From NCBI GenBank assembly GCA_025935655.1, contig JAICUV010000186.1, forward strand, positions 1-6,700: a stretch of 6,700 nt of DNA, read 5' to 3'. The notes beneath the pieces were generated by a model. That model was not told the DNA's origin, did not search any database, and saw only the letters and a program-made list of their open reading frames with translations. The stretch's first letter is position 1. Each line of letters begins with the position of its first letter. A program made the translations under genes and the position numbers. Below, piece after piece: positions 1 through 5,756 of this stretch. This stretch comes from Chloroflexota bacterium (GTDB lineage Bacteria > Chloroflexota > Limnocylindria > Limnocylindrales > CSP1-4).

Positions 1-1176
1 GAGGCGCCGATCCCGGGCAAGAGCGCCGTGGGCATCGAGATCCCCAACAAGGAGTTCAACGTCGTCGCGCTGCGGCGGATCCTCGAGGAGGTGGACTTCG
101 GGGCGTCGGGGACGCAGCTCACGTTCGCCCTCGGGCGCGACGTGGCGGGGCGGGCCCAGGCGGTGGACCTGGCGAAGATGCCCCACCTGCTCATCGCGGG
201 CGCCACCGGCTCGGGCAAGAGCGTCATGGTCAACGCGCTCATCACGAGCGTGCTCTGCAATGCAACGCCGACCGACGTGCGGATGATCCTCATGGACCTC
301 AAGCGGGTGGAGCTCGCGGGCTACAACGGCCTGCCCCACCTGCTGGTGCCCGTCATCACCGAGCCCGAGCGGGCGAAGGCGGCGCTCAAGTGGGCGGTCG
401 GGGAGATGGAGAACCGCTACCGGCGGTTCGCGGGCGCGGCGGCCCGCAACATCAAGGCGTTCAATGACTCCCGGGTGGATCCCGCGGATCGCCTGCCGTA
501 CATCGTGATCATCATCGACGAGCTCGCCGACCTCATGATGCGCGAGGGCAAGAACGTCGAGGACCCGATCGTGCGGCTCGCCCAGAAGGCACGCGCGACG
601 GGCATCCACATGGTGCTCGCGACGCAGCGACCGTCGGTGAACGTGGTGACGGGCCTGATCAAGGCGAACTTCCCGAGCCGGATCGCGTTCGCCATGGCGA
701 GCCAGATCGACAGCCGCACGATCCTCGACCAGCCCGGCGCGGAGGACCTCATCGGGCGGGGCGACATGCTCTACCAGCCGTCGGACCTGCCGCGCCCGAT
801 GCGCCTCCAGGGCGTGTTCGTCTCCGATCCCGAGATCGGCCGGGTCACCGAGCACTGGCGCAACCAGATCGACGATCCGCGCTACGACCTCTCGATCATC
901 TCCAACGACGAGGAATCCACCGGGTCCGTGGAGGACGTCGCGGACGACGACGCCGACCGGCTCCTGCCGGACGCCATCAACGTCGTCCGGGAGTACGATC
1001 GCGCTTCGGCGTCGCTGCTCCAGCGACGGCTCAAGGTCGGGTATGCCCGGGCTGCTCGGATCATCGACCAGCTCGAGGCGCGGGGGTACATCGGGGCGTT
1101 CGACGGGTCGAGCGCCAGGGTGGTCCTGCGCCGGGACGACGGTCCGGGCCCTGACGGGGACGAGGACGAGGCATGA
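1..1176 (+). CDS. ftsK: FtsK/SpoIIIE-family DNA translocase, C-terminal part (5' end outside window)
   Basis: ATP-driven double-stranded DNA pump that clears chromosomal DNA through the division septum or into a daughter compartment. The reading frame is open from base 1 and its first visible residues, EAPIPGKSAVGIEIPNKE, match the conserved entry to the FtsK motor, so the gene starts upstream and the first ATG at 28 is internal. Numbering the 391 visible residues: Walker A GATGSGKS at 67-74 (Lys73), Walker B IIIDELADLM at 170-179 (Asp173/Glu174), and the family segment ATQRPSVNVVTGLIKAN from about 207. An acidic linker lies near 300-320. A winged-helix gamma domain follows at about 321-377 (LLQRRLKVGYARAARIID), which in known FtsKs reads polar KOPS/SRS-type sites. 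The protein ends in a short Asp/Glu-rich tail. The N-terminal membrane domain is not in the window. The stop overlaps the next start (ATGA). Family assignment is secure; FtsK versus SpoIIIE subtype cannot be decided. Confidence 0.97.
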   Translation, partial: EAPIPGKSAVGIEIPNKEFNVVALRRILEEVDFGASGTQLTFALGRDVAGRAQAVDLAKMPHLLIAGATGSGKSVMVNALITSVLCNATPTDVRMILMDLKRVELAGYNGLPHLLVPVITEPERAKAALKWAVGEMENRYRRFAGAAARNIKAFNDSRVDPADRLPYIVIIIDELADLMMREGKNVEDPIVRLAQKARATGIHMVLATQRPSVNVVTGLIKANFPSRIAFAMASQIDSRTILDQPGAEDLIGRGDMLYQPSDLPRPMRLQGVFVSDPEIGRVTEHWRNQIDDPRYDLSIISNDEESTGSVEDVADDDADRLLPDAINVVREYDRASASLLQRRLKVGYARAARIIDQLEARGYIGAFDGSSARVVLRRDDGPGPDGDEDEA

Positions 1177-2549
1177 CCGCGGGGGACGACGCGCGCCGGG
1201 GGCGGGTGGACGCGCGCGCCGCTCGTGATGCAGACCGCGGGTACGCGGCAGATGCGCCCCGCCTGCCGCAGCGGCTGCTCGAGGCCCGCGAGCGCAAGGG
1301 CGTGGACCTCTACCGCGCCGAGCGCGACACGAAGATCCGGGCGAAGTACCTCGGCGCGCTCGAGACCGGCGACTACGCCGAACTTCCGGGGGCCGTCTAC
1401 ACGAAGGGCTTCCTGCGCAACTACGCGCTGTACCTCGGGCTCGACCCGGAGGACGTCATCCGGCAGTGGAAGCATGAGCGCGGGGATACGGTCGTCCCGG
1501 CCGAGCCCGTGCTCGCGGTGCCCCGACCCCTCGAGGCGCCGCGCCAGGGGCTGACGTTCTCGCCGATCGTGGTCGTCGCCGCGTTGCTGACGATCTTCAT
1601 CGGGGTGTTCGCCGTCTACATCGGCATCCAGCTGGTGCGCTTCGCCAAGCCGCCGACGATCGCCGTCACCACGCCCGCGACCGCCGTCATCGACGTCGGC
1701 GAGGATGCGACCGAGTACACGCTCAAGGGGACCTCGGCCGCCAAGGCGACGATCACGATCACCGAGGCCGGTCGCGAGCAGCCGCAGCGGGTCTCGGCGG
1801 ACGCATCCGGCCGCTGGACCGCGGACGTGCCCCTCCGGCGGGGCCGCAACGAGTTCACGATCTCGGCGCTCGATCCCGAGACCGGCAAGCAGTCCGAGAC
1901 GACGGCGAAGGTGTTCATCACCGTGCCGTTCATCGTGATCGAGGCGCCGACGCTCGCCGTCGACTCGCCATCGGACGGCGCGAGGTTCGAGAACGGCGCG
2001 ATCCCCGTGAAGGGCACCACGACCAACGCGAAGCGCGTCGCGATCAGCGCGGTCTACACCGGCCCGGTCCCGGGTCAGCCGGCATCCGTGGCCCCGGCGG
2101 GCGGCAAGGGCGCGACGGTCGGCCCCAGGACGGTGGACGTCAGCGAGAGCGGGACGTTCGAGGCGCCGCTCGACCTGTCCACGGGCGCGTGGCAGGTCAC
2201 CGTGACGGCGACCTCTGCCGAGGGCAAGACGACGACCCTCACGCGCGAGGTCTCGATCAGCTACAAGGGCGTGACCCTCGTGCTCGAGGTCAAGAGCAGC
2301 CGCGCCTGGATCAAGGTCTGGGTCGACGGCAAGGTCTCGAAGGTCACGGGCAGCGCGGGCAAGGTGTTCAACCCCGGCAAGGTCCTGACGTTCACGGCGA
2401 AGAAGTCGATCGAGGTCAGGACCGGCAAGTCGAACGCGACCTACTTCACCCTCAACGGAAAGGACATCGGGCGCATGTCGAAGCTCGGCAACCCCGAGAC
2501 GTGGCTGTTCCGTCCGTCCGGCGCGCCCCAGAAGACCAACCACAGCTGA
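1173..2549 (+). CDS. RodZ-like protein: HTH, one TM segment, two Ig-like repeats, DUF4115-type C-terminus
   Basis: Predicted bitopic membrane protein of 458 residues, likely linking the MreB-type cytoskeleton or another cytoplasmic partner to the cell wall machinery. A RodZ-type helix-turn-helix spans about 31-96, with the signature LPGAVYTKGFLRNYALYLGL at 71-90. Phe80 and Tyr84 have the spacing of the aromatic pair that contacts MreB in characterised RodZ (inference). One membrane helix lies at about 129-153. Outside it come two Ig-like, beta-rich repeats (about 161-252 and 259-363), each with a KGT(S/T) strand and a T-rich last strand, then a DUF4115-like domain (about 366-446). The first 28 residues are Ala/Arg/Asp-rich and not conserved-looking. 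The ATG at 1173 overlaps the ftsK stop, and GAGG at 1162-1165 lies 7 bases upstream. FtsK followed by a RodZ-like gene is a common arrangement. RodZ family membership is strong; MreB partnership is unproven because no mreB is visible here. Confidence 0.9.
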   Translation: MTAGDDARRGRVDARAARDADRGYAADAPRLPQRLLEARERKGVDLYRAERDTKIRAKYLGALETGDYAELPGAVYTKGFLRNYALYLGLDPEDVIRQWKHERGDTVVPAEPVLAVPRPLEAPRQGLTFSPIVVVAALLTIFIGVFAVYIGIQLVRFAKPPTIAVTTPATAVIDVGEDATEYTLKGTSAAKATITITEAGREQPQRVSADASGRWTADVPLRRGRNEFTISALDPETGKQSETTAKVFITVPFIVIEAPTLAVDSPSDGARFENGAIPVKGTTTNAKRVAISAVYTGPVPGQPASVAPAGGKGATVGPRTVDVSESGTFEAPLDLSTGAWQVTVTATSAEGKTTTLTREVSISYKGVTLVLEVKSSRAWIKVWVDGKVSKVTGSAGKVFNPGKVLTFTAKKSIEVRTGKSNATYFTLNGKDIGRMSKLGNPETWLFRPSGAPQKTNHS

Positions 2550-2550
2550 C

Positions 2551-3060
2551 GTGGCCGCCGACCCGCTCGTGGCGCTCGCCGAGCGCCTCCAGGCGCGGTG
2601 CACCTCCCTCGGCCTGACCGTGGCGACGGCCGAGTCGTGCACCGGCGGCCTCGTCGCCCACGTGCTCACCGAGGTACCGGGGTCGTCCGCCTACGTCCGG
2701 GGCGGCATCGTCGCGTACGCGAACGAGATCAAGGTCGCGCTGCTCGGCGTGCCGCCGGACGTCCTCGAGGCGCACGGCGCCGTCTCCGCGCAGGTCGCGG
2801 TCGCGATGGCGGAGGGCGCCCGCGAGCGGCTGGGGACCGACCTGGCCGTGGGCGTGACCGGCGTGGCGGGACCGGACGGTGGGACCCCGACGAAGCCCGT
2901 CGGGCTGGTCTACGTCGCCGTCGCCGGCCCGGGGGCGCCGGTCGTCCGTCGCTTCCTGTGGCCGGGCGACCGATCCGCGAACAAGCGCGACAGCGCGGCC
3001 GCGGCGATCGAGCTGCTGCTCGCCCAGGCCGACGCGGCGCCGCACGGTGGCGCGGCGTGA
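2551..3060 (+). CDS. pncC: Nicotinamide-nucleotide amidase, stand-alone CinA C-terminal domain (PncC)
   Basis: Cytoplasmic enzyme expected to deamidate nicotinamide mononucleotide to nicotinate mononucleotide, recycling NMN released by NAD-dependent DNA ligase and similar reactions. The 169-residue product is the complete CinA C-terminal domain: TAESCTGGL at 26-34 with the expected nucleophile Ser29, GSSAYVRGGIVAYANEIK at 44-61 including Lys61, GVTGVAGPDGGTPTKPVG at 101-118, and a closing helix after GDRSANKRDSA. The N-terminal MoaB/MogA-like domain of full-length CinA (about 400 residues) is absent. The start is GTG, one base after the rodZ stop (TGA-C-GTG), with no clear Shine-Dalgarno sequence, so it is probably read by coupling. 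Its stop overlaps the next gene (GTGA). Family assignment is very firm; the activity is inferred from homology. Confidence 0.94.
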   Translation: MAADPLVALAERLQARCTSLGLTVATAESCTGGLVAHVLTEVPGSSAYVRGGIVAYANEIKVALLGVPPDVLEAHGAVSAQVAVAMAEGARERLGTDLAVGVTGVAGPDGGTPTKPVGLVYVAVAGPGAPVVRRFLWPGDRSANKRDSAAAAIELLLAQADAAPHGGAA

Positions 3061-4652
3061 GCGTCCGGGGATCGGCCGCGGTCGGCGCCGGGCTGGCGCC
3101 CGTGCGTGACGCCCGCCCGATCCGTGAGGGCGAACGGATCCACGTCGTGGGAGCCGCGGGGGCCGGGGCCTCGGCGGCGGCGCTGCTCGCCGCCTGGGCG
3201 GGCGCGAACGTCGACGGCTGCGACCCCGGTGGTCCGTCGCCCTACACGCCGCCGCTCGTCGCCGAGGGGATCCACGTCGCCGGCGCCCACGACGCGTCGC
3301 ACGTCCGCGCCGGCTCGCGGCCGGCGCCGCAGCGGCTGGCGGTCACGAAGGCGCTCACCGCGATCGATCCCGACAACGCCGAGCTCGCGGCCGCGCGCAC
3401 CGCGGGGATCCCGCTCGAGCCGTGGCAGCAGGTCGTGGCCGATGCTGCCGCGGGCCGGACGCTCGTCGCGGTCGCGGGGACGCACGGCAAGAGCACGACC
3501 TCGGGCTGGCTCGTCGGGGTGCTCGCCGCGGGCGGTGCGGACCCGGGCGCGTTCGTGGGGGCGCTGCTGCCCGCCGACCTCACCGGGGTCGGCCTGGCCG
3601 CGACCGCGCGGCGGGGCGCCGGCGCGCCGTTCGTCGTGGAGGCGGACGAGTACGCGGGCAACTTCGACGCGTACCGGCCGGCCGTTGCGGTGCTCACCTC
3701 CGCGGAGTGGGACCACCCCGACGTGTTCGCGGACCGCGCCGCCGTCCTCGCGGCGTTCGAGGCATGGATCCGCCGCGCCGGGGCCGTGCCCGGGCCCGGC
3801 GGGCCCGGCAGCGCACCGGTCCTCGTGGCCAACGTCGCCGACGACGGCGTCGCGGAGCTCGCCGAGCGGCTCGCCGACTGGCCGGGCCGGATCGTGGCCA
3901 CGGCACTCGTGGACGCGGCGCCGCAGCGGCTGGGCGGGTACGCGCGGGGGATCGGGGAGCGGTTCAGGACGGCGGCGGGCCACGCCGAGGCGCTCCTCGG
4001 CCGGATCACGGCGTCGGACCGTGACGCGACCGTGCTCGAGATCTCCGGCCTCGACCCGCTCGCGGGCCCGGTGGCCACGCGGCTGGCCACCGCCGGGCGC
4101 CACAACGCCGCCAACGGGCTCGGCGTGGCGGGCGCCGCCGCCGCGGTCGGGCTGCCACCGGCGGCGATCGTCGCGGGGCTGGCGGGCTTCCGCGGGGTGG
4201 GCCGCCGGCTCGAGCGCAAGGGCGAGTCCCGCGGCGTCGTCGTGTACGACGACTACGGCCACCACCCGACGGCGATCCGCGAGACCCTGGCGGCGGTCCG
4301 CCAGCGCGAGCCCGGGCGCCGCGTGTGGGCGGTGTACGAGCCGCTCACGTTCCACCGGACCGCGGCCCTGCTGGACGCCTTCGCGGACGCCCTCTCGGCG
4401 GCGGATGGCGTCGCCGTTGCCGACATCTGGGCCGGGCGCGACCCGGACACGACGGTCGCGTCCGCGGCCGGGCTCGCGGAGGCCGTCGCCCGACGCGCCC
4501 CGCGGATCCCGGTCGCGGCGCCCGGGAGCGTCGAGGCCACCGCGCGCTGGCTCGCCGGCGAGGTCCGCCCCGGGGACGTCGTGCTCGTGATGGGCGGTGG
4601 CCGCTCATACCGGATCGGCGAGCTCCTGCTCGAACACCTGGAGACACGATGA
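3057..4652 (+). CDS. Mur ligase, MurC family (UDP-MurNAc--L-alanine ligase-like, with Mpl-like traits)
   Basis: ATP-dependent amide-bond ligase of peptidoglycan synthesis or recycling, 531 residues from the GTG at 3057. The N-terminal Rossmann domain begins at IHVVGAAGAGAS (28-39), in place of the usual MurC GxGGxGMS. The segment AIDPDNAELAAARTAGIPLE (102-121) follows the MurC pattern. The ATP loop is GTHGKST (141-147, Lys145), followed by the Mg-binding acidic motif EADEY (195-199), EWDHPDVF (217-224), the central-domain RHNAANGLG segment, and the MurC/Mpl hallmark DDYGHHP (398-404). It ends with MGGGRSYRIG (512-521). A Gly/Pro-rich insert sits near 243-252. The start overlaps the pncC stop (GTGA); a GTG at 3102 is a possible alternative that would remove 15 non-conserved residues. 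MurC is the best guess because of the N-terminal domain and DDYGHHP, but EADEY, YRP and EWDHPDVF resemble Mpl, which ligates murein tripeptide. No other mur genes are nearby. Confidence 0.88.
   Translation: MSVRGSAAVGAGLAPVRDARPIREGERIHVVGAAGAGASAAALLAAWAGANVDGCDPGGPSPYTPPLVAEGIHVAGAHDASHVRAGSRPAPQRLAVTKALTAIDPDNAELAAARTAGIPLEPWQQVVADAAAGRTLVAVAGTHGKSTTSGWLVGVLAAGGADPGAFVGALLPADLTGVGLAATARRGAGAPFVVEADEYAGNFDAYRPAVAVLTSAEWDHPDVFADRAAVLAAFEAWIRRAGAVPGPGGPGSAPVLVANVADDGVAELAERLADWPGRIVATALVDAAPQRLGGYARGIGERFRTAAGHAEALLGRITASDRDATVLEISGLDPLAGPVATRLATAGRHNAANGLGVAGAAAAVGLPPAAIVAGLAGFRGVGRRLERKGESRGVVVYDDYGHHPTAIRETLAAVRQREPGRRVWAVYEPLTFHRTAALLDAFADALSAADGVAVADIWAGRDPDTTVASAAGLAEAVARRAPRIPVAAPGSVEATARWLAGEVRPGDVVLVMGGGRSYRIGELLLEHLETR
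3792..3809 (+). repeat. Tandem 9-base repeat inside the Mur ligase gene
   Basis: GGGCCCGGC occurs twice head to tail and encodes part of a Gly/Pro-rich segment (PGPGGPGS) in the Mur ligase central region. The unit length is a multiple of three, so copy-number change would preserve the frame. It probably forms a surface loop. Confidence 0.6.
3932..3957 (+). other. Possible G-quadruplex motif inside the Mur ligase gene
   Basis: Four G-runs (3, 3, 5 and 4 bases) separated by loops of 1, 7 and 3 bases fit the canonical G3+N1-7 pattern on the coding strand, so the fold could form in the mRNA. The bases also encode ordinary protein sequence, and in DNA of this composition such matches are expected by chance. 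Confidence 0.3.
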
Positions 4653-5050
4653 CCCTCACCTACGCCGCGGCACACGACCTCCTGGAGGCCTACTGCCGCA
4701 CCCGGATGACCTATGACGGCGACGGCTTCACGGCGCTGTTCGCGGAGCACGGCGAGCTGACGCTCGACCCGTTCGCCCCCCCGCTGGCCGGGCACAACGC
4801 GCTGCGGGCATACTTGCTGGAGGCGGCCGAGGCCGAGCGGTACTTCGACCTGGCGATCGAGCGTCACTGGGTCGCGGGGGACACCGCGCTCGCCGCCTGG
4901 CATGCCAGCTGGAACCGCGCGGCCGACGAGACGGCCAAGGTCCGGCAGGCCGGGTTCCTCTCCGCCGAGGTGGGGGAGGACGGGCGCATCGTGCGCCTGA
5001 AGCTGTGGGCAGTCACCCGCGAGCACCTCGCGGGCACGGAAGGAGCGTGA
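4649..5050 (+). CDS. NTF2/SnoaL-like small protein, function unknown
   Basis: A 133-residue cytoplasmic protein with the layout of the NTF2/SnoaL-like cone fold. An N-terminal helix (AAAHDLLEAYCRTRM) is followed by a D-G-D-G-F-T-A-L-F-A-E-H-G-E-L segment (23-37), a G-H-N-A-L-R-A-Y-L helix (48-56), a W-V-A-G-D-T-A-L-A-A-W strand pair (74-84), and a final E-D-G-R-I-V-R-L strand (110-117). This fold serves many unrelated enzymes and binding proteins, so no reaction can be assigned. There is no signal peptide or membrane segment. The ATG at 4649 overlaps the Mur ligase stop (ATGA), and GGAG at 4640-4643 sits 5 bases upstream, which fixes the start against longer in-frame extensions into the Mur ligase gene. 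It ends one base before yajQ. Fold-level call only. Confidence 0.8.
   Translation: MTLTYAAAHDLLEAYCRTRMTYDGDGFTALFAEHGELTLDPFAPPLAGHNALRAYLLEAAEAERYFDLAIERHWVAGDTALAAWHASWNRAADETAKVRQAGFLSAEVGEDGRIVRLKLWAVTREHLAGTEGA
5038..5045 (+). promoter_or_regulatory. Ribosome binding site of the yajQ-like gene
   Basis: GGAAGGAG lies inside the last codons of the upstream gene, six bases before the GTG at 5052. It is one of the strongest Shine-Dalgarno matches in the window and supports the GTG start, so this gene may be translated independently as well as by coupling across the one-base gap. Confidence 0.8.
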
Positions 5051-5051
5051 C

Positions 5052-5543
5052 GTGGCGGGCGATGTGTCGTTCGACGTCGTCTCGGACTTCGACGAGCAGG
5101 AGCTGCGCAACGCGCTTGACCAGGTCCGGCGCGAGGTCCAGCAGCGGTACGACTTCAAGGGCGCGCACGTCGACGTGACCCAGGAGAAGGACCGGATCGT
5201 CATCGTGACGGACTCCGACATGCGCGCGAAGGCCCTCAAGGACCTCATCGAGTCCAAGGCCGTGCGCCGGAACCTGTCGCTCAAGATCTTCGACTGGGGC
5301 GAGATCGCGCCCGCCGGCGGGAACAAGGTCCGCCAGGAGATCGTGCTCCGCCGGGGGCTCCCGGACGACCTGTCGCGCAAGCTCGTCAAGCAGATCCGGG
5401 ACGAGTTCCCCAAGGTCCAGCCGCGCATCCAGGGTGACGCCATCCGTGTCGCAGGCAAGAGCAAGGACGAGCTGCAGAAGGTGATCACGTGGCTGCGAGG
5501 ACTGGACGAGGCCGTGCCGCTCCAGTTCGAGAACTACCGGTAG
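5052..5543 (+). CDS. YajQ-family nucleotide-binding protein
   Basis: Full-length 163-residue member of the YajQ (DUF520, UPF0234) family, cytoplasmic, with two ferredoxin-like halves. Diagnostic segments are SFDVVSDFDEQELRNAL (6-22), RYDFKG (32-37), the middle motif VRRNLSLKIFDWG (71-83), a VRQEIVLRRGL stretch (93-103), and the typical ending PLQFENYR (156-163). YajQ proteins bind nucleotides or RNA, and a Xanthomonas member is a cyclic-di-GMP effector; whether this one binds c-di-GMP cannot be told from sequence. The start is GTG with a good Shine-Dalgarno sequence. The junction TGACGTGGC is identical to the rodZ/pncC junction. It appears to be the last conserved gene of the six-gene run. 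Confidence 0.95.
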   Translation: MAGDVSFDVVSDFDEQELRNALDQVRREVQQRYDFKGAHVDVTQEKDRIVIVTDSDMRAKALKDLIESKAVRRNLSLKIFDWGEIAPAGGNKVRQEIVLRRGLPDDLSRKLVKQIRDEFPKVQPRIQGDAIRVAGKSKDELQKVITWLRGLDEAVPLQFENYR

Positions 5544-5551
5544 CCGCGACG

Positions 5552-5662
5552 ATGCCCGGATCCGGTCGAACCGCGCGGATGGTGATGCTGCTGGTCGCCC
5601 TGGTGGTCATCCTGGGCCTGCTCGCGAGCACGGCCGGCACGGCCGCCCTCGTGGGCCGCTAG
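5552..5662 (+). CDS. Putative 36-residue single-pass membrane peptide
   Basis: An ATG at 5552, eight bases after the yajQ-like stop, opens a 36-codon frame ending in TAG. The peptide has a short polar head with two arginines (Arg6, Arg9) followed by one hydrophobic stretch from about 10 to 34 (MVMLLVALVVILGLLAST, then TAGTAALVG) and a terminal Arg. This is the layout of a small bitopic membrane peptide, probably with its N-terminus inside. It could also be read as a signal-peptide-like segment, but no mature protein follows. There is no clear Shine-Dalgarno sequence; internal ATGs at codons 10 and 12 are alternatives. I recognise no family. The contiguous hydrophobic run and its position filling an otherwise empty gap support it, but a chance ORF in GC-rich DNA is not excluded. 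Confidence 0.5.
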   Translation: MPGSGRTARMVMLLVALVVILGLLASTAGTAALVGR

Positions 5663-5756
5663 GCTTCACTCGCGCCCCACGACTTCACCCGCAGCCCGAG
5701 CCCGCATACCCCGGCCGCGGACGGACCGCCGTCCCCGCCGGCGCCAGGAGGTCGCG
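5663..5756 (+). other. Intergenic spacer with possible GC hairpin and TPP-gene leader
   Basis: This 94-base stretch is the only sizeable gap in the window. It contains GGACGG (5719-5724), loop ACCG, then CCGTCC (5729-5734), flanked by CCGGC (5711-5715) and GCCGG (5737-5741). Together these could form a two-part stem just before the ribosome binding site of the next gene. No U-tract follows, so a standard intrinsic terminator is not supported. I see no convincing -35/-10 pair. In DNA this rich in G and C, short stems arise easily by chance. Confidence 0.25.
5746..5751 (+). promoter_or_regulatory. Ribosome binding site of the TPP-enzyme gene
   Basis: A perfect AGGAGG with a five-base spacer to the ATG at 5757. 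It is the best Shine-Dalgarno sequence in the window, and it decides the start in favour of including the long acidic N-terminus of the encoded protein. Confidence 0.85.

Noticed and set aside
882..2669. Long open frame on the minus strand (595 codons) opposite rodZ and its flanks
   Set aside because: Its translation is Arg/Asp/Gly/Leu-rich low-complexity sequence without any recognisable domain, and it lies opposite well-supported genes. Long antisense frames are expected in DNA with G/C-rich third codon positions.
2598..3056. In-frame upstream extension of the Mur ligase reading frame through the pncC region
   Set aside because: The extension is Arg/Gly-rich shadow sequence of pncC. The conserved Rossmann start follows the GTG at 3057, which overlaps the pncC stop.
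3149..3168. Cluster of G-runs at the start of the Mur ligase gene
   Set aside because: Only three G-runs lie within quadruplex loop distance, so the canonical four-run pattern is not met.
4325..4648. In-frame upstream extension of the NTF2-like gene
   Set aside because: The extension overlaps the conserved C-terminal domain of the Mur ligase and has no domain character. The ATG at 4649 has a Shine-Dalgarno sequence and a 4-base stop overlap.
2910..5488. Overlapping long minus-strand frames opposite the Mur ligase, NTF2-like and yajQ-like genes
   Set aside because: Same compositional artefact: Arg/Ala/Pro/Ser-rich translations with no motifs, opposite clear + strand genes.
5534..5565. Two perfect 10-base palindromes, CTACCGGTAG at the yajQ-like stop and CCGGATCCGG just after it
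   Set aside because: They have no loop, so they are not hairpins. The first is largely fixed by the conserved C-terminal Tyr-Arg-stop codons. Palindromes of this size are common in GC-rich DNA, and no repeat of either was seen nearby.
5684..5710. Possible promoter TTCACC ... CATACC upstream of the TPP-enzyme gene
   Set aside because: Both boxes match the sigma-70 consensus poorly and the spacing is about 15 bases, so it cannot be separated from chance.
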